A DNA stretch of 64,000 bases from Deltaproteobacteria bacterium Ga0077550. Its GTDB lineage: Bacteria; Myxococcota_A; Polyangia; Nannocystales; Nannocystaceae. The notes under the pieces were generated by a model that was not told the origin of the DNA, did not search any database, and worked only from the letters and a program-made list of their open reading frames with translations. Positions within the stretch are counted from its first letter, which is position 1. The number at the start of each line of letters is the position of its first letter. The stretch covers positions 43,313 to 107,312 of the forward strand of contig LNFB01000175.1 in NCBI GenBank assembly GCA_001464385.1. The letters are read 5' to 3'. Positions 1-10,629 of this stretch are shown here, in pieces. A program made the position numbers and the translations under genes.

Positions 1-228
1 GATCTCGCTGCACGACAGGGCGCGCACCACGTTGGGATGATCGAGGCTGGCGAGGATCGTCATCTCGTTGAGGAACAGCCGCCGGCCCTCCTCGGAGCGG
101 GCGAGCTCGGGCCGCAGCACCTTGAGCGCGACCTTGCGCTTCGAGAGCCGCTCCTCGGCCTCGTAGACCTTGCCCATGCCGCCCTCGCCGACCAGACGTC
201 GGACCAGGTATTCGCCGATGCGCTCCAT
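1..228 (-). CDS. Serine/threonine protein kinase, N-terminal part (cut by window edge)
   Basis: This is the first 76 residues of a Hanks-type kinase; the rest lies beyond base 1. The glycine-rich loop reads GEGGMGKVYEAE (residues 14-25) and the ATP-anchoring lysine sits in VALKVL (about residue 40). The helix C region (NEMTILASLDHPNVV) also fits the family. The ATG at 226-228 is preceded by a strong AAGGAGG ribosome-binding site 8 bases upstream, which fixes the start. Such kinases phosphorylate Ser/Thr of regulatory partners and often carry sensor domains C-terminally; that part is not visible here, so substrate and topology are unknown. Confidence 0.9.
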   Translation of the reverse strand, partial: MERIGEYLVRRLVGEGGMGKVYEAEERLSKRKVALKVLRPELARSEEGRRLFLNEMTILASLDHPNVVRALSCSEI

Positions 229-459
229 GGGCGTGCCCTCCTTACGCACAGGATCGCAAAACGACCTGACGACGGGGCGAACTGCTCGAAGCCGCGCCGC
301 GCGAGCCCCCGTGGGGGCGGTCGCGGACCTCTGCGAGGGGGGCCCCGACGTGACGCGGGCCACGTCGCACCGCGCAGGGTCCTGGGCACGCGGCGCGCCT
401 GCGAGATCCTGGGGCCATGGACCTCGCCCGCTTCGACCCCGGATCCGCCCCGTCCTCGA

Positions 460-1146
460 CTAGCGCAGGTACGCGAGCGCAGCCGGGTCGGTGAGATCCG
501 CGACCGCGAGCGTCGCACCGGCGCCGCGCAGCACGGCGGCGTCGTAGAAGCTGGTCGCGACCGCGAGGCACTCGGCGCCGATCGCCTGCGCGGCGTGGAC
601 GTCCTTGGGCGTGTCACCGATCACGATCACGCGCACCTCGTCGGGGGCCCGACCCAGCCGCGTCCGCCCCCGCTGGGCGCCGATGCCGATGAGGGTCGGG
701 CGGTCCTCGTGATCCGACGCGTAGCCCCCGAAGGCGAAGGCGTCCGCGACCCCGAGGGGCTCGAGCTTCAGCCGGGCGCCGCGCTCGACGTTGCCCGTGC
801 CCAGGCCGATCGCGGCGTGCGGTCGATCGGCGAGGGCCGCGAGGAGCTCGCGCACGCCGACGTGGAGGCGGAACTCGGGCGTCGCCGCGATCTCGGCCGT
901 CAGCCGCCGGAGGTAGGCCTCGATCACCGCCTCGATGATCGGCGCGTCCTCGTGCGCGGGGCGGCCGGCGACGCGCAGGCCCGCGCGAACGATCGCGGGA
1001 TCCGTCATGCCCGCGAAACGAATCGCGCGTAGGGCCGCGTCGTCACCGGTGATCTCGGCGAACGCCCCCTCCATCGCACGGCGCCCCGAGCCGCCGCCGT
1101 CGATGAGGGTTCCGTCGATGTCGAAGAGGTAGACCGTGGGTCGCAT
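460..1146 (-). CDS. HAD-superfamily hydrolase (phosphoglycolate phosphatase-like)
   Basis: This is a 228-residue protein with all HAD phosphatase motifs: the nucleophile loop DIDGT at residues 9-13, the motif II threonine in LGTGN (about 115-119) and the acidic motif IV GDTPKD (177-182). An alpha-helical cap lies between residues 20 and 95, the layout of the Gph/PgmB subgroup. It probably removes phosphate from a small metabolite in the cytoplasm; the substrate cannot be read from sequence. It starts 3 bases after the stop of the gamma-glutamyltransferase gene on the same strand and is likely co-transcribed with it. Confidence 0.9.
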   Translation of the reverse strand: MRPTVYLFDIDGTLIDGGGSGRRAMEGAFAEITGDDAALRAIRFAGMTDPAIVRAGLRVAGRPAHEDAPIIEAVIEAYLRRLTAEIAATPEFRLHVGVRELLAALADRPHAAIGLGTGNVERGARLKLEPLGVADAFAFGGYASDHEDRPTLIGIGAQRGRTRLGRAPDEVRVIVIGDTPKDVHAAQAIGAECLAVATSFYDAAVLRGAGATLAVADLTDPAALAYLR

Positions 1147-1149
1147 GGT

Positions 1150-2988
<1,839 letters not shown>

Positions 2989-2994
2989 GCGCGC

Positions 2995-3000
2995 AGCCTA
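2995..3000 (-). promoter_or_regulatory. -10 box of ggt, leaderless arrangement
   Basis: TAGGCT on the minus strand ends 6 bases before the ggt ATG, so transcription would begin at or next to the start codon. No convincing -35 is seen. Confidence 0.4.
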
Positions 3001-3079
3001 CCCGAAGCGGGGCCGCGCACGTCGCAGCCCCGCCTCCGACGCGCTCTACCGGCGTGCGCTCGACAACGCGAACGACGGC

Positions 3080-3108
3080 TTGACAGCCGGCGTCACCTTG
3101 AGCATCTT
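3080..3108 (+). promoter_or_regulatory. Sigma-70 type promoter of the tRNA-Gln/tRNA-Glu operon
   Basis: A perfect -35 TTGACA (3080-3085) is followed after 17 bases by CATCTT (3103-3108). The predicted start is near 3115, about 16 bases before the tRNA-Gln acceptor stem. Confidence 0.7.
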
Positions 3109-3130
3109 TCGCACCCACACGAGCACACGG

Positions 3131-3204
3131 TCGGGGATCGTCTAACGGTAGGACTTCGGTTTCTGGTACCGACTATCAAGGTTCGAATCCTTGTCCCCGA
3201 ACCA
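3131..3204 (+). tRNA. tRNA-Gln, anticodon CTG
   Basis: The acceptor stem TCGGGGA/TCCCCGA, the T arm CAAGG-TTCGAAT-CCTTG and the anticodon stem TCGGT/ACCGA with loop TTCTGGT give a complete cloverleaf. The anticodon CTG (3163-3165) decodes CAG. The CCA end is encoded (3202-3204). Confidence 0.95.
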
Positions 3205-3238
3205 CTTCATCACGCGGCGACCAGACGCTGCACCCGCT

Positions 3239-3313
3239 GGCCCCATAGTCTAGCGGTTAGGACGCGGGGTTCTCATCCCCGAAACCCGGGTTCGAGCCCC
3301 GGTGGGGTCACCA
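3239..3313 (+). tRNA. tRNA-Glu, anticodon CTC
   Basis: The acceptor stem GGCCCCA/TGGGGTC (one G-U pair), the T arm CCGGG-TTCGAGC-CCCGG and the anticodon stem CGGGG/CCCCG with loop TTCTCAT are all present. Anticodon CTC decodes GAG. CCA is encoded (3311-3313). It lies 34 bases after tRNA-Gln and shares its promoter. Confidence 0.95.
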
Positions 3314-3323
3314 AGAGAAGAGA

Positions 3324-3360
3324 CGAAGGACCCGCCCATGAGGCGGGTTTCTTCGTTTCT
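3324..3360 (+). terminator. Rho-independent terminator after the tRNA pair
   Basis: The hairpin ACCCGCC (3330-3336) / GGCGGGT (3342-3348) is extended by CGAAG/CTTCG around a small internal loop, and a T-rich run (TTTCTTCGTTTCT) follows. It lies directly downstream of tRNA-Glu and points rightward. Confidence 0.75.
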
Positions 3361-3368
3361 CGAACCAG

Positions 3369-3405
3369 GAAAAAACGCGACCGCCCGGGATCTCCGAGCG
3401 GTCGC
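3369..3405 (-). terminator. Leftward intrinsic terminator without an obvious gene
   Basis: GCGACCGC (3377-3384) pairs perfectly with GCGGTCGC (3398-3405). Read on the minus strand the hairpin is followed by CG and then a run of six T (3370-3375), the classical intrinsic terminator form. On the plus strand no T-run follows, so it acts leftward. No convincing minus-strand coding region lies between 3405 and 3660; together with the preceding tRNA terminator this 349-base gap may end a small RNA. Confidence 0.6.
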
Positions 3406-3621
3406 TCGCCACACGCGATGAGGAGGACGGGAGGCCACCTTCGTCGCCCCACCCTCGGCCGAGGCCTCGGGGGCGCGCGGGTCGACGCGTGGTCTTGCCG
3501 GTCCGTCGGTTCAGACGGTGTGGACCGCCGCTTTTCCGTGTCGATCATCCCCGAGGCGAAAATCGGTGGGAGCTTTCCCCATGGGGCCGCCCAACCCCGC
3601 ACGTGAGGTCGCTCGCCCAGT

Positions 3622-3651
3622 TTGACGGCGGCGCGACCGCCTCGCTAACGT
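3622..3651 (+). promoter_or_regulatory. Promoter of the 3663 lipoprotein gene
   Basis: TTGACG (3622-3627), an 18-base spacer and TAACGT (3646-3651) form a clear sigma-70 type promoter. The -10 ends 11 bases before the ATG (8 before an in-frame TTG at 3660), leaving almost no leader. Confidence 0.6.
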
Positions 3652-3662
3652 GGTCGACGTTG

Positions 3663-4094
3663 ATGCCTCGACGGCGCGCCCCCCTTGTCGTCCTCGCGTC
3701 GTGTGTCGCCGTGCTCGCCGCGTGCAGCGGCGCCCAGCAGGGGTACTACGATCCGTGCGCCGATCCGGCGGGACTCGTCCTCGGCTGCGACGCCCCGGAC
3801 ATCGACGAGTTCACGTCGTGGGACGCGTGCATGAAGCTCGCGAGCTGCGGCGTGATCAACACCCAGGACGAGCCGGGTGACGATCCCGACGCGCCCACGA
3901 CCTTCGAGCTGTGCCTCGACGAGGTCGAGAACAGCGAGGCCTCGCTCGGCGACACGGTGCTGACGTGCATCGCCGAGTCGCGCTGTCCCGACCTCGCGCA
4001 GATCGACCCCGAGCAGACGCAGATGGACGATCCCAACCCGGCCGCCGCGAGCATCGAAGGCGTCATCGGCTACTGCGGGAGACTGGATCCTTGA
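3663..4094 (+). CDS. Small lipoprotein of unknown function
   Basis: The product has 143 residues with a lipoprotein signal peptide ending in VLAAC (Cys about residue 20). The mature part is acidic and carries several spaced cysteines (about residues 32, 41, 53, 60, 81, 97, 103), consistent with a disulfide-bonded surface protein. No known domain is recognised. The start was chosen just after the 3622-3651 promoter; a TTG immediately upstream (3660) is in frame and is possible. Its TGA overlaps the next gene's ATG, so the two are translationally coupled. Confidence 0.8.
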   Translation: MPRRRAPLVVLASCVAVLAACSGAQQGYYDPCADPAGLVLGCDAPDIDEFTSWDACMKLASCGVINTQDEPGDDPDAPTTFELCLDEVENSEASLGDTVLTCIAESRCPDLAQIDPEQTQMDDPNPAAASIEGVIGYCGRLDP

Positions 4095-5881
4095 TGGCAT
4101 CGCGGAGCCCCGCGCGCCGGTCGTCCCGCGCCGTCCCCCTGATCCTCGCCGCCGCCTGCCTGATCCCCGCGTGGGCGAAGGCGGGCCCCGCCGCCGACGC
4201 GCCGTCGGATCTCGAGGTCCTGCGCGCTCGACCGACCGGCATGGACGACGACCAGTGGCGCAAGCGTCGGCGGGAGATCGCCGCCGATCTCGGCGAGCGG
4301 CGGGACAAGGACGCCGTCGACGCCCTCCTCGAGATCGTCGAGACCGAGCGCTACGACGCGGTGCTGTCGATCGCGATCGAGGGGCTCGGCAAGATCGGAG
4401 ACCCCCGCGCGATCGAGCCGCTCCAGCGGGTGTACGCCGATCGCAGCCTCGACGAGTTCGTCCGACGGGACGCCGGCCTGGCCCTCGGCGCGCTCGGGGC
4501 CAAGCCCCGCGAGGACGCGCGCCTCGGCGGCGCCGCGGTCACGGGCGGCGGCGACGACGTGCTGCTGCAGGGTCCGCAGCTCGGGACCATGGGCGAGGCC
4601 AGCGTCGCGTCCGAGGACGAAGAGGACCCGACGCGCAGCGACAAGCCGCTGCCGGCGAACCTCCGCGCCCGCGAGCGGGACTTCGTCTTCGTGCTCGGTC
4701 GCCTCGACCTCGGCGTGAACACGCTGTCGAGTCAGCAGCCGGTGCTCGCGGACGGCGGCCTCGCCGTGCGGGCGCGCTACCTCGACGAGCGCCACCGCTG
4801 GGGGTGGTCCGTCCGCGGCGAGCTCTCCGGCCGCGTGCGCAACGGCGACGTGACCGCCGCCCCCGAGATGGGCGAGGACACCGGCAACACGCTCTACGTC
4901 GGCCAGGCGCTGCAGGGCGCCGGCGAGGCCCACGTGTACTTCGGCCGGACCGACGTCCACGCGTTCGGCGAGCTCGGCGTGTCGCAGCGCCTCGTGCACG
5001 TCGGCGTCGACGACTTCGGCGGCGGCCAGCAGAGCAACCTCTCCGACACGCGCTTCGCGTTGGACGTGGTCCCCGCCGGCGGCCTCGGCTACGGCCGCTA
5101 CCTCAACCGCGGGAGCGACCTCATGGTCGACGCGGTGATCGATGCCCTGCGGCAGGAGAACATCCTCGCCAAGGACCCTTCGCCCGAGGATCGCCGGGTG
5201 CTGCGCGACGCGATCTATCGCCGCTCCAACACCTTCAGCGCGTGGCCGCGCACCTCCGCAGTGCTCGCCGTGCTGCGCACCCGTGGACTGCTCGCCCGCC
5301 GCGCCGGCGCGCGCCTGCTCCATCGCCTCCGCAGCGTCGTCGAAGATCCGTCGTACGTCGATCGACCGCGTGGCGTCCGGGTTCGCGCGGGCTTCCTCTA
5401 CGACGCGCCCATCGGCCAGAAGGACGTGCTGCGCCGCGGTGACGGTGTGGGCGCCCCCTTCGTCCAGCTCGACGTCGGCCTGCAGTTCGGCCTGGAGCGC
5501 CAGGTCATCCTCGACACGCGGCTCTGGTACGACGTGATCGGGATCCGCGGGTTCACCACCGACACGGGCGCGACCTACACCCGATTCCTGCACACCAAGT
5601 TCCACGACTACGCGGGCCAGTGGTTCGCGGGCGTGCGCGGGGGCGTCAGCGGCCGCGACCGGGATGATCTCCCCGACGGCGTGGATCCGGCGCGCATCGG
5701 CTACCGGGCGATCGGGCACGCCGGCTACGCCTTCGGGTTCCGTCGCGGCTCGCAGATCTCGGTGGGCGCGCGGACCGGCGTCGATTCCGGGGCGTTCATC
5801 CTCGGCTTCGGCCTCGGGCTGCAGCTCGGGCTCGCGCGGGGTTCGGTGTGGAACCCCGCGAACACGCCGCCGCGGAAGTGA
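4094..5881 (+). CDS. HEAT-repeat protein with a probable outer-membrane beta-barrel domain
   Basis: This 595-residue secreted protein has a signal peptide (residues 1-31, ending in AWAKA). A HEAT/PBS-lyase type repeat section (about 60-145, KDAVDALLEIVETERYDAV.. and GKIGDPRAIEPLQRVY) comes next, then an acidic linker. From about 195 to the end, alternating hydrophobic/polar strands with many Tyr, Gly and Arg resemble an outer-membrane barrel or porin-like domain (e.g. FAGVRGGVSGRDRDD, AGYAFGFRRGSQISVGART). It is coupled to the upstream lipoprotein through a TGATG overlap, which suggests both act at the outer membrane. Function is not known; the barrel assignment is inference from pattern. Confidence 0.8.
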   Translation: MASRSPARRSSRAVPLILAAACLIPAWAKAGPAADAPSDLEVLRARPTGMDDDQWRKRRREIAADLGERRDKDAVDALLEIVETERYDAVLSIAIEGLGKIGDPRAIEPLQRVYADRSLDEFVRRDAGLALGALGAKPREDARLGGAAVTGGGDDVLLQGPQLGTMGEASVASEDEEDPTRSDKPLPANLRARERDFVFVLGRLDLGVNTLSSQQPVLADGGLAVRARYLDERHRWGWSVRGELSGRVRNGDVTAAPEMGEDTGNTLYVGQALQGAGEAHVYFGRTDVHAFGELGVSQRLVHVGVDDFGGGQQSNLSDTRFALDVVPAGGLGYGRYLNRGSDLMVDAVIDALRQENILAKDPSPEDRRVLRDAIYRRSNTFSAWPRTSAVLAVLRTRGLLARRAGARLLHRLRSVVEDPSYVDRPRGVRVRAGFLYDAPIGQKDVLRRGDGVGAPFVQLDVGLQFGLERQVILDTRLWYDVIGIRGFTTDTGATYTRFLHTKFHDYAGQWFAGVRGGVSGRDRDDLPDGVDPARIGYRAIGHAGYAFGFRRGSQISVGARTGVDSGAFILGFGLGLQLGLARGSVWNPANTPPRK

Positions 5882-5939
5882 CCGACGACGGCGTGTTCGC
5901 CCCGCCGACGACCGCGCGCGCGCGCGAGGTCGCGGCTGC

Positions 5940-5945
5940 TATGCT
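5940..5945 (+). promoter_or_regulatory. -10 box for the 5955 gene
   Basis: TATGCT ends 9 bases before the GTG start at 5955, one of the recurrent -10 boxes placed right next to a start codon. Confidence 0.35.
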
Positions 5946-5954
5946 GCCGCGCGC

Positions 5955-7145
5955 GTGCCCCCACGCCGACACCTCGCGCCGCGGGACCCGCCGATCAGCG
6001 ACGACGCTGCGGCGGAGCGCATCGACGCGCGCGACGTCGGCCTCGGGCCCGATCGCCCCCTCCCCTGGCGATTCCACGCCGCGGCGCGCTGGAGCCCCGT
6101 CGTCGTCAGCTTTCCCCACGTCGGCCTCGCGTGGCCGGCCGAGCTCGGCGCGCCGCCACCCGCCGACTTCCCGCGCAACGCCGACTACGAGGTGCAGTCG
6201 CTCTACGCCGACGCGGCCGAGCAGGGCGCGGCGTGCATCGAGGCCGTGTACTCGCGGCTGCTGGTCGACCTCAACCGCGCGGGCGACGACATCTCGAGCG
6301 CGATCGTCCCCGATCATCCTGCCCCGCGGCCCCGTCGCCGGCCCGGCCTCCCCAACCAGGGCGTTGGCGAGGCCGCACCCGGTCCCGGCGATCCGATGCG
6401 GCCCGGGCGGGGCGTGGTGTGGGCGCAGGCCCTGGGCAACGTCCCGTTGCTCAGCAAGCCCCTGCCCTACGCCGAGTTCCAGGCGCGCATCGATCACTTC
6501 CACGAGCCGTACTACCGCGCCCTCGAGATCCTGCTCGAGCGCCGCCGCCGTCGCTTCGGCTACGCCATCCTGCTGGATGCCCACAGCATGCCGTGCAGCG
6601 TCGGCGTGGATCTCGTCCTCGGGACCCTCGCGAACACCTCGTGCGCCCGCGACATCGAGGCGTTGGCGCTCGATGCGCTCGGCGACGGTCACCCCGAGGT
6701 CGAGCACGACGACCGACGTTCGCAGCGGCGGCCGCAGCCCCCGGCCCAGGTCCGGCCGCGGCTGCGCGTGCGACTCAACGATCCGTACCACGGCGGCGAG
6801 CTGGTGCACCGCTTCGGGAGACCCGCCGACGGTCTGCACGCGTTACAGCTCGAGGTGAGCCGCGGCCTCTACATGGACGAGCGCACCTCGACCCTCTGGT
6901 CCGTGCCCCCGACCTCGGGCCCCGCGAACCCGCGTAGCCCGAGTACGTCGCCTGCGCACACCAGCAAAGCTCACGACCCCTCCCTGCCACCGTCAGCAAA
7001 ACACGCGGCCGATTTCGCTGAGCTGCGCCGGCGTGTATCATGTCTGATTCGAGCCCTCACACGCGGGCTCGACGACCGATCGATCGTGGGCACTTCACCG
7101 CCGCCCGTCCGTGCAACCGAAGCCGACCTCGGCTCGGCCCCGTGA
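5955..7145 (+). CDS. N-formylglutamate amidohydrolase family protein
   Basis: The 396-residue product carries the metal-dependent amidohydrolase signatures of this family: SFPHVG (about 40), a Tyr/Leu-rich DLNRAGDD segment, LLDAHSMPC (about 197) and NDPYHGGELV (about 275). The family hydrolyses N-formylglutamate or related N-acyl amino acids; the true substrate is not certain. The protein is longer than the usual 260-290 residues because of an Arg/Pro-rich insert near residues 117-145 and a poorly conserved Ser/Pro-rich tail after about 320. The GTG at 5955 is preferred because a TATGCT box ends 9 bases before it; the ATG at 5941 is in another frame. Confidence 0.8.
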   Translation: MPPRRHLAPRDPPISDDAAAERIDARDVGLGPDRPLPWRFHAAARWSPVVVSFPHVGLAWPAELGAPPPADFPRNADYEVQSLYADAAEQGAACIEAVYSRLLVDLNRAGDDISSAIVPDHPAPRPRRRPGLPNQGVGEAAPGPGDPMRPGRGVVWAQALGNVPLLSKPLPYAEFQARIDHFHEPYYRALEILLERRRRRFGYAILLDAHSMPCSVGVDLVLGTLANTSCARDIEALALDALGDGHPEVEHDDRRSQRRPQPPAQVRPRLRVRLNDPYHGGELVHRFGRPADGLHALQLEVSRGLYMDERTSTLWSVPPTSGPANPRSPSTSPAHTSKAHDPSLPPSAKHAADFAELRRRVSCLIRALTRGLDDRSIVGTSPPPVRATEADLGSAP

Positions 7146-7176
7146 CGAACCCTCCCCCACGATCGCGCCCGATCCC

Positions 7177-7206
7177 TTGTCCCATGCCACGCCCAAGGGC
7201 TAATCT
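7177..7206 (+). promoter_or_regulatory. Promoter of the 7243 gene
   Basis: TTGTCC (7177-7182), an 18-base spacer and TAATCT (7201-7206) lie 36 bases before the GTG start. Confidence 0.5.
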
Positions 7207-7242
7207 TCCCGCGCCAGTTCGGGAGCAAAGGACGAACGTCCC

Positions 7243-7960
7243 GTGAACCAAGCCAGACGAGACGCCGACGCGTTCGACGACCTGCTCGGCCAACTCGTAG
7301 ACGAGTTGGCGATGACGCCGACGATGCCCGAACCGGAGCCGGTCCCCGAACCGGTCGCGGTTCCCGGCGGCACGACGATCGGCCCCATGCCGACCGCACC
7401 GATGGATCCGGGCGTGCACATGCACGGCCAGGCCTACGACGCCGCCCCGCAGAAGTCGGGCAGCGGTCTCGGGCTCGGGCTGGGCATCGGCGGTGGCATC
7501 GTGATCCTCGGTGCCGTGGTCGCGGGCATGTACATGCTGCGGCCCGAGCCGACGCCGGCGCCGACCGTCGCGGCCGCACCGGCGGCGACCGAGCCCGCGC
7601 CCGCCCCCGCGCAGCCGCCCCCGACCCCGCGTCGCCGCGGCCCCGGGAACCCCGGTTGCTCCCGGCACGCCCGTCGCCCCCGGAACGCCCGGTGCCCCCG
7701 GCACTCCGGTCGCCGGTGCCCCCGGCACGCCCGTTGCCCCCGGCACGCCCGGAGCTCCCGGGACCGCCGTGGCCCCCGGCACTCCGGGCGCCCCGGGCAC
7801 CACGCCCACCGCGGGCACGCCCGCTGCCGCCCCGCCGGCCGCCGCGGCCCCGAAGCCCGCCGCCAAGCCCAAGCCGAAGAAGCCGAAGAAACCCTCCGGC
7901 GGCGGCGGAAAGCCCCCCGCGGGGGGTGGCAAGCCCAAGACCGTCGACCCGTTCGGCTGA
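7243..7960 (+). pseudogene. Single-pass membrane protein with PGTP-rich tail, interrupted by a +1 frameshift
   Basis: The reading frame from GTG 7243 encodes an acidic N-terminus (DADAFDDLLGQLVDELAM), a Pro/Val/Glu stretch and one transmembrane segment (about residues 73-97, rich in Gly/Leu/Ile). Near 7625-7645 sense coding jumps by one base. The old frame turns into Arg/Cys-rich nonsense, while the next frame continues with collagen-like [16 protein letters not shown] repeats, a Lys/Pro-rich segment and a natural end (KTVDPFG, stop 7958-7960). Dropping one C in the GC-rich run around 7634 would restore a single protein of about 238 residues. It may be an assembly indel or a real mutation. 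Function is unknown. Confidence 0.65.
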
Positions 7961-7988
7961 TCCCATTTCCCCTCGAGGTTGTCCCTCC

Positions 7989-8940
7989 ATGCGTTCCACG
8001 CCCCTTGCGAAGAGCCTGAGCCTCGTCCTCGCGACGACGCTGTCGATCCCGACGGTTGCCCTCGCCGCGCCGCCGCCCGCATCACCCGGTGCGGATCCGG
8101 CATCGATGACCCCCGAGCAGAAACTCGAGCGCGCCAAGCAGCTCTTCGGCGAGGGCCTCGCGGCCCTCGAGGCGGGGGACAACGCCACCGCCCTCAACCG
8201 GTTCGAGGACGCCTACAACAACTACACGCCCGATCGGCACAAGTTCAACTTCAACATCGGCACGGCGGCCTATGGCGTCGGCGATTGCGTGAAGGCCCGC
8301 GCAGCTCCTCGACCTGGTCACCGAGGATCCGAACCGTGGCGAGGCCCAGGTCAAGATCATGGAGATCGATCGCAGCGGCTGCGCCAACGTGGCGCCCACG
8401 ACGACCACGACCACGCCGACGACGTCGACGGTGACCGAGGACGACGAGGAGGACTCGCCGATCCTGAGCAGCAAGCGGAGCGAGCGCGAGGACACGATCG
8501 AGCGCGAGCGTGACGCCAAGGACGCGAAGCGGGTCAGCCCGCTCATCGTTGCTGGAGGGGTGCTCACGGGGCTCGGCGCCGCGTCCGTCATCGGGTTCGG
8601 CGTCAGCCTCGCGTTGGCGAACAAGAAGGCGAACGACCTGGCGGACCTCGCCTCCCCCGGTGCGACCGGCTTCCCCGAGGGTGACTACGCCGACGACGAG
8701 GTGTTCGACCTCGACCGCAACAAGCTCCCGCGGAACAACGCGATGTCCGTCGCGTTCATCGTCGCTGCGCCCGTGTTCCTCGCCGCCGGAATCACGATGC
8801 TGGTGATCGGCGTGAAGCGGAAGAAGGGTGCCAAGAAGAACGCTGACAACGAGGCGGCGCTACGCCGCGTGCGACTCGTCGGCGTCGGCCCGGCCGCCCT
8901 ACCGCGGGGCGGCGGCGCTTCGGCGACGCTCCGCTTCTGA
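7989..8940 (+). pseudogene. Secreted/membrane TPR-like protein, interrupted by a +1 frameshift
   Basis: From ATG 7989 the frame gives a signal peptide (ending in VALAAPP) and one TPR-like unit (MTPEQKLERAKQLF...ALEAGDNATALNRFEDAY). It reads into nonsense after VGDCVKAR at about 8298. The downstream frame continues sensibly as AQLLDLVTEDPNRGEAQVKI, a Thr/Asp-rich linker and two transmembrane segments (about 8545-8630 and 8745-8810). Removing one C from GGCCC at 8296-8300 gives CVKAAQLLDLV in one frame of about 316 residues. The type (TPR plus two membrane helices) is common in myxobacteria. It is the second single-base frameshift within 700 bases, next to a similarly broken neighbour. Confidence 0.7.
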
Positions 8941-8953
8941 GGCCCGCTTGGCG

Positions 8954-10519
8954 GTGCCAGCAAGCGCGGTGCGGGCGGCGATCCAGCGCCGCCTCGCCGA
9001 CGAGGTCGGGACGCTCGGCATCGACCAGCCGTCGATGTTCTGCCTCGCGTACCCGAGCCCCTACACGGTCGGGATGTCGAGCCTCGGGTTCCAGACCCTC
9101 TATCGGATCCTCTGGGCGGAGGGCATCGGCTGCCACCGCGCGTTCCTCCCCGACGGCTGGGATCGGCACGCGCTGCAGTGGCCACCGCCGCCCGAGCCGA
9201 TCCTCAGCTACGAGGCGATGCGTCCGCTGTCGGACTATCCGCTCATCGGTGTGTCGGTCGCGTACGAGCTCGAGATCGCCGGGCTCATCCGCATGCTCCA
9301 CGGGGCCGGCATCCCGTTGCTCGCGTCGCAGCGACGCGCCCGCGATCCGATCATCATCGCCGGCGGCCCGCTCACCGACACGAACCCCGCGTCGCTCCTG
9401 CCGTTCGTCGACGTGCTCATCAGCGGCGAGGCCGAGGCGTTGCTGCCCGAGGCGATCCGTCGTCTCGCCGCCGGAGTCGACCGCGACGACGCGCTCACGC
9501 GGATCGCCGGCCTGCCCCACAGCGCGCTCGGCGAGATCGAGCCCGGTCGCATCTCGCCCCTGCCCGCCTGCGCCTCGGCACCGCACGAGCTGCTGCCGGC
9601 CTACTCGGCGATCACGACGCCGCACACCGAGCTCTCGGACATGTTCCTCATCGAGCCCGAGCGCGGCTGCTCGCGGCGCTGCACCTTCTGCGTGATGCGG
9701 GGCCCGAGCACCGGCGGCATGCGAATCCTCGACGCCGCGCTGCCGCTCGGGCTCATCCCCGAGCACGCCAAGCGCGTGGGCCTGGTCGGCGCCGCGGTGA
9801 CCGATCACCCCGAGCTCGAGCCGATGGTGGCGAAGATCGTCGAGTCCGGACGCGGCGTCGGCGTCTCGAGCCTCCGCGCCGATCGACTCACGCCGGAGCT
9901 GCTCGACGCGCTCAGCCGCGGTGGCTATCGGCAGATCACGGTGGCGTCCGACGGGATCAGCGAGCGGCTGCGCTCGCTGTTGGTGCGCAAGATCGACGCG
10001 GAGTCCCTGCTGCGCGCCGCGGAGCTGGTCCGCGACAACGGGCGGCTGCGCGGCCTCAAGATCTACCAGATGATCGGCGTGCCGACCGAGACCGACGCCG
10101 ACGCCGACGAGCTCGTCGCGTTCATCCGCGAGCTGTCGCGCATCACCCGAGTCACCCTCGGCATCTCGACGTTCGTCGCCAAGCGCAACACGCCGCTGGA
10201 CGGTCAGGACTTCGTCGGCGTCTCCGCGGCCGAGGCCCGCCTCGCTGCGATCGCGCGGGGCCTGCGGGGCGCGGCGACCATGCGCCCGCAGTCGCCGAAG
10301 TGGGCGCACGTCGAGTGGTTGCTCGCGCGGCACGGCGCCGAGGGCGGCCACGCGGCGCTCGCCGCCACCCTCGCCGGGGGCAGCTACCGCGCCTGGGTCC
10401 GCGCGTTCGCCGAGCTGGGACCCCCGTCGCGACCGTGGGTCTACGGCGACGAGGCCGCCCAGGCGCGTCGCCGCGGCAAGGCGGCGGGGCCCCGCGATCG
10501 CCTCACGGTCATCGCCTGA
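8954..10519 (+). CDS. B12-binding-type radical SAM protein
   Basis: The product is about 521 residues. The N-terminal half (about 20-200) looks like the Rossmann B12-binding type domain of this group (PSPYTVGMSSLGFQTLY, GGPLTDTNPASLLPFVDVLISGEAE). The radical SAM cluster motif follows in ERGCSRRCTFCVM (CxxxCxxC, about residues 235-250), with GSAVTDHP-like and IGVPTETD segments typical of the barrel. The C-terminal QSPKWAHVEWLLARHG is characteristic of the same uncharacterised family. It binds a 4Fe-4S cluster and SAM; the reaction is unknown. The start is uncertain: TTG 8948, GTG 8954 and GTG 8969 are all in frame, with no clear ribosome-binding site. Confidence 0.85.
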   Translation: MPASAVRAAIQRRLADEVGTLGIDQPSMFCLAYPSPYTVGMSSLGFQTLYRILWAEGIGCHRAFLPDGWDRHALQWPPPPEPILSYEAMRPLSDYPLIGVSVAYELEIAGLIRMLHGAGIPLLASQRRARDPIIIAGGPLTDTNPASLLPFVDVLISGEAEALLPEAIRRLAAGVDRDDALTRIAGLPHSALGEIEPGRISPLPACASAPHELLPAYSAITTPHTELSDMFLIEPERGCSRRCTFCVMRGPSTGGMRILDAALPLGLIPEHAKRVGLVGAAVTDHPELEPMVAKIVESGRGVGVSSLRADRLTPELLDALSRGGYRQITVASDGISERLRSLLVRKIDAESLLRAAELVRDNGRLRGLKIYQMIGVPTETDADADELVAFIRELSRITRVTLGISTFVAKRNTPLDGQDFVGVSAAEARLAAIARGLRGAATMRPQSPKWAHVEWLLARHGAEGGHAALAATLAGGSYRAWVRAFAELGPPSRPWVYGDEAAQARRRGKAAGPRDRLTVIA

Positions 10520-10629
10520 CGCGTTCCCGCGGAACAATCCGTCGTCCGCGGCGCGTCGTCCCTCCATCGAAGCGGTGCTAACGTCCGCCCGCGGACGCCC
10601 GCGACGCTCCTCGCCACGAGTTCCTCGCC

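Noticed and set aside
3273..3602. Minus-strand ORF of 109 codons over the tRNA-Glu gene
   Set aside because: It overlaps a tRNA and two terminators and its sequence has no domain; typical spurious ORF.
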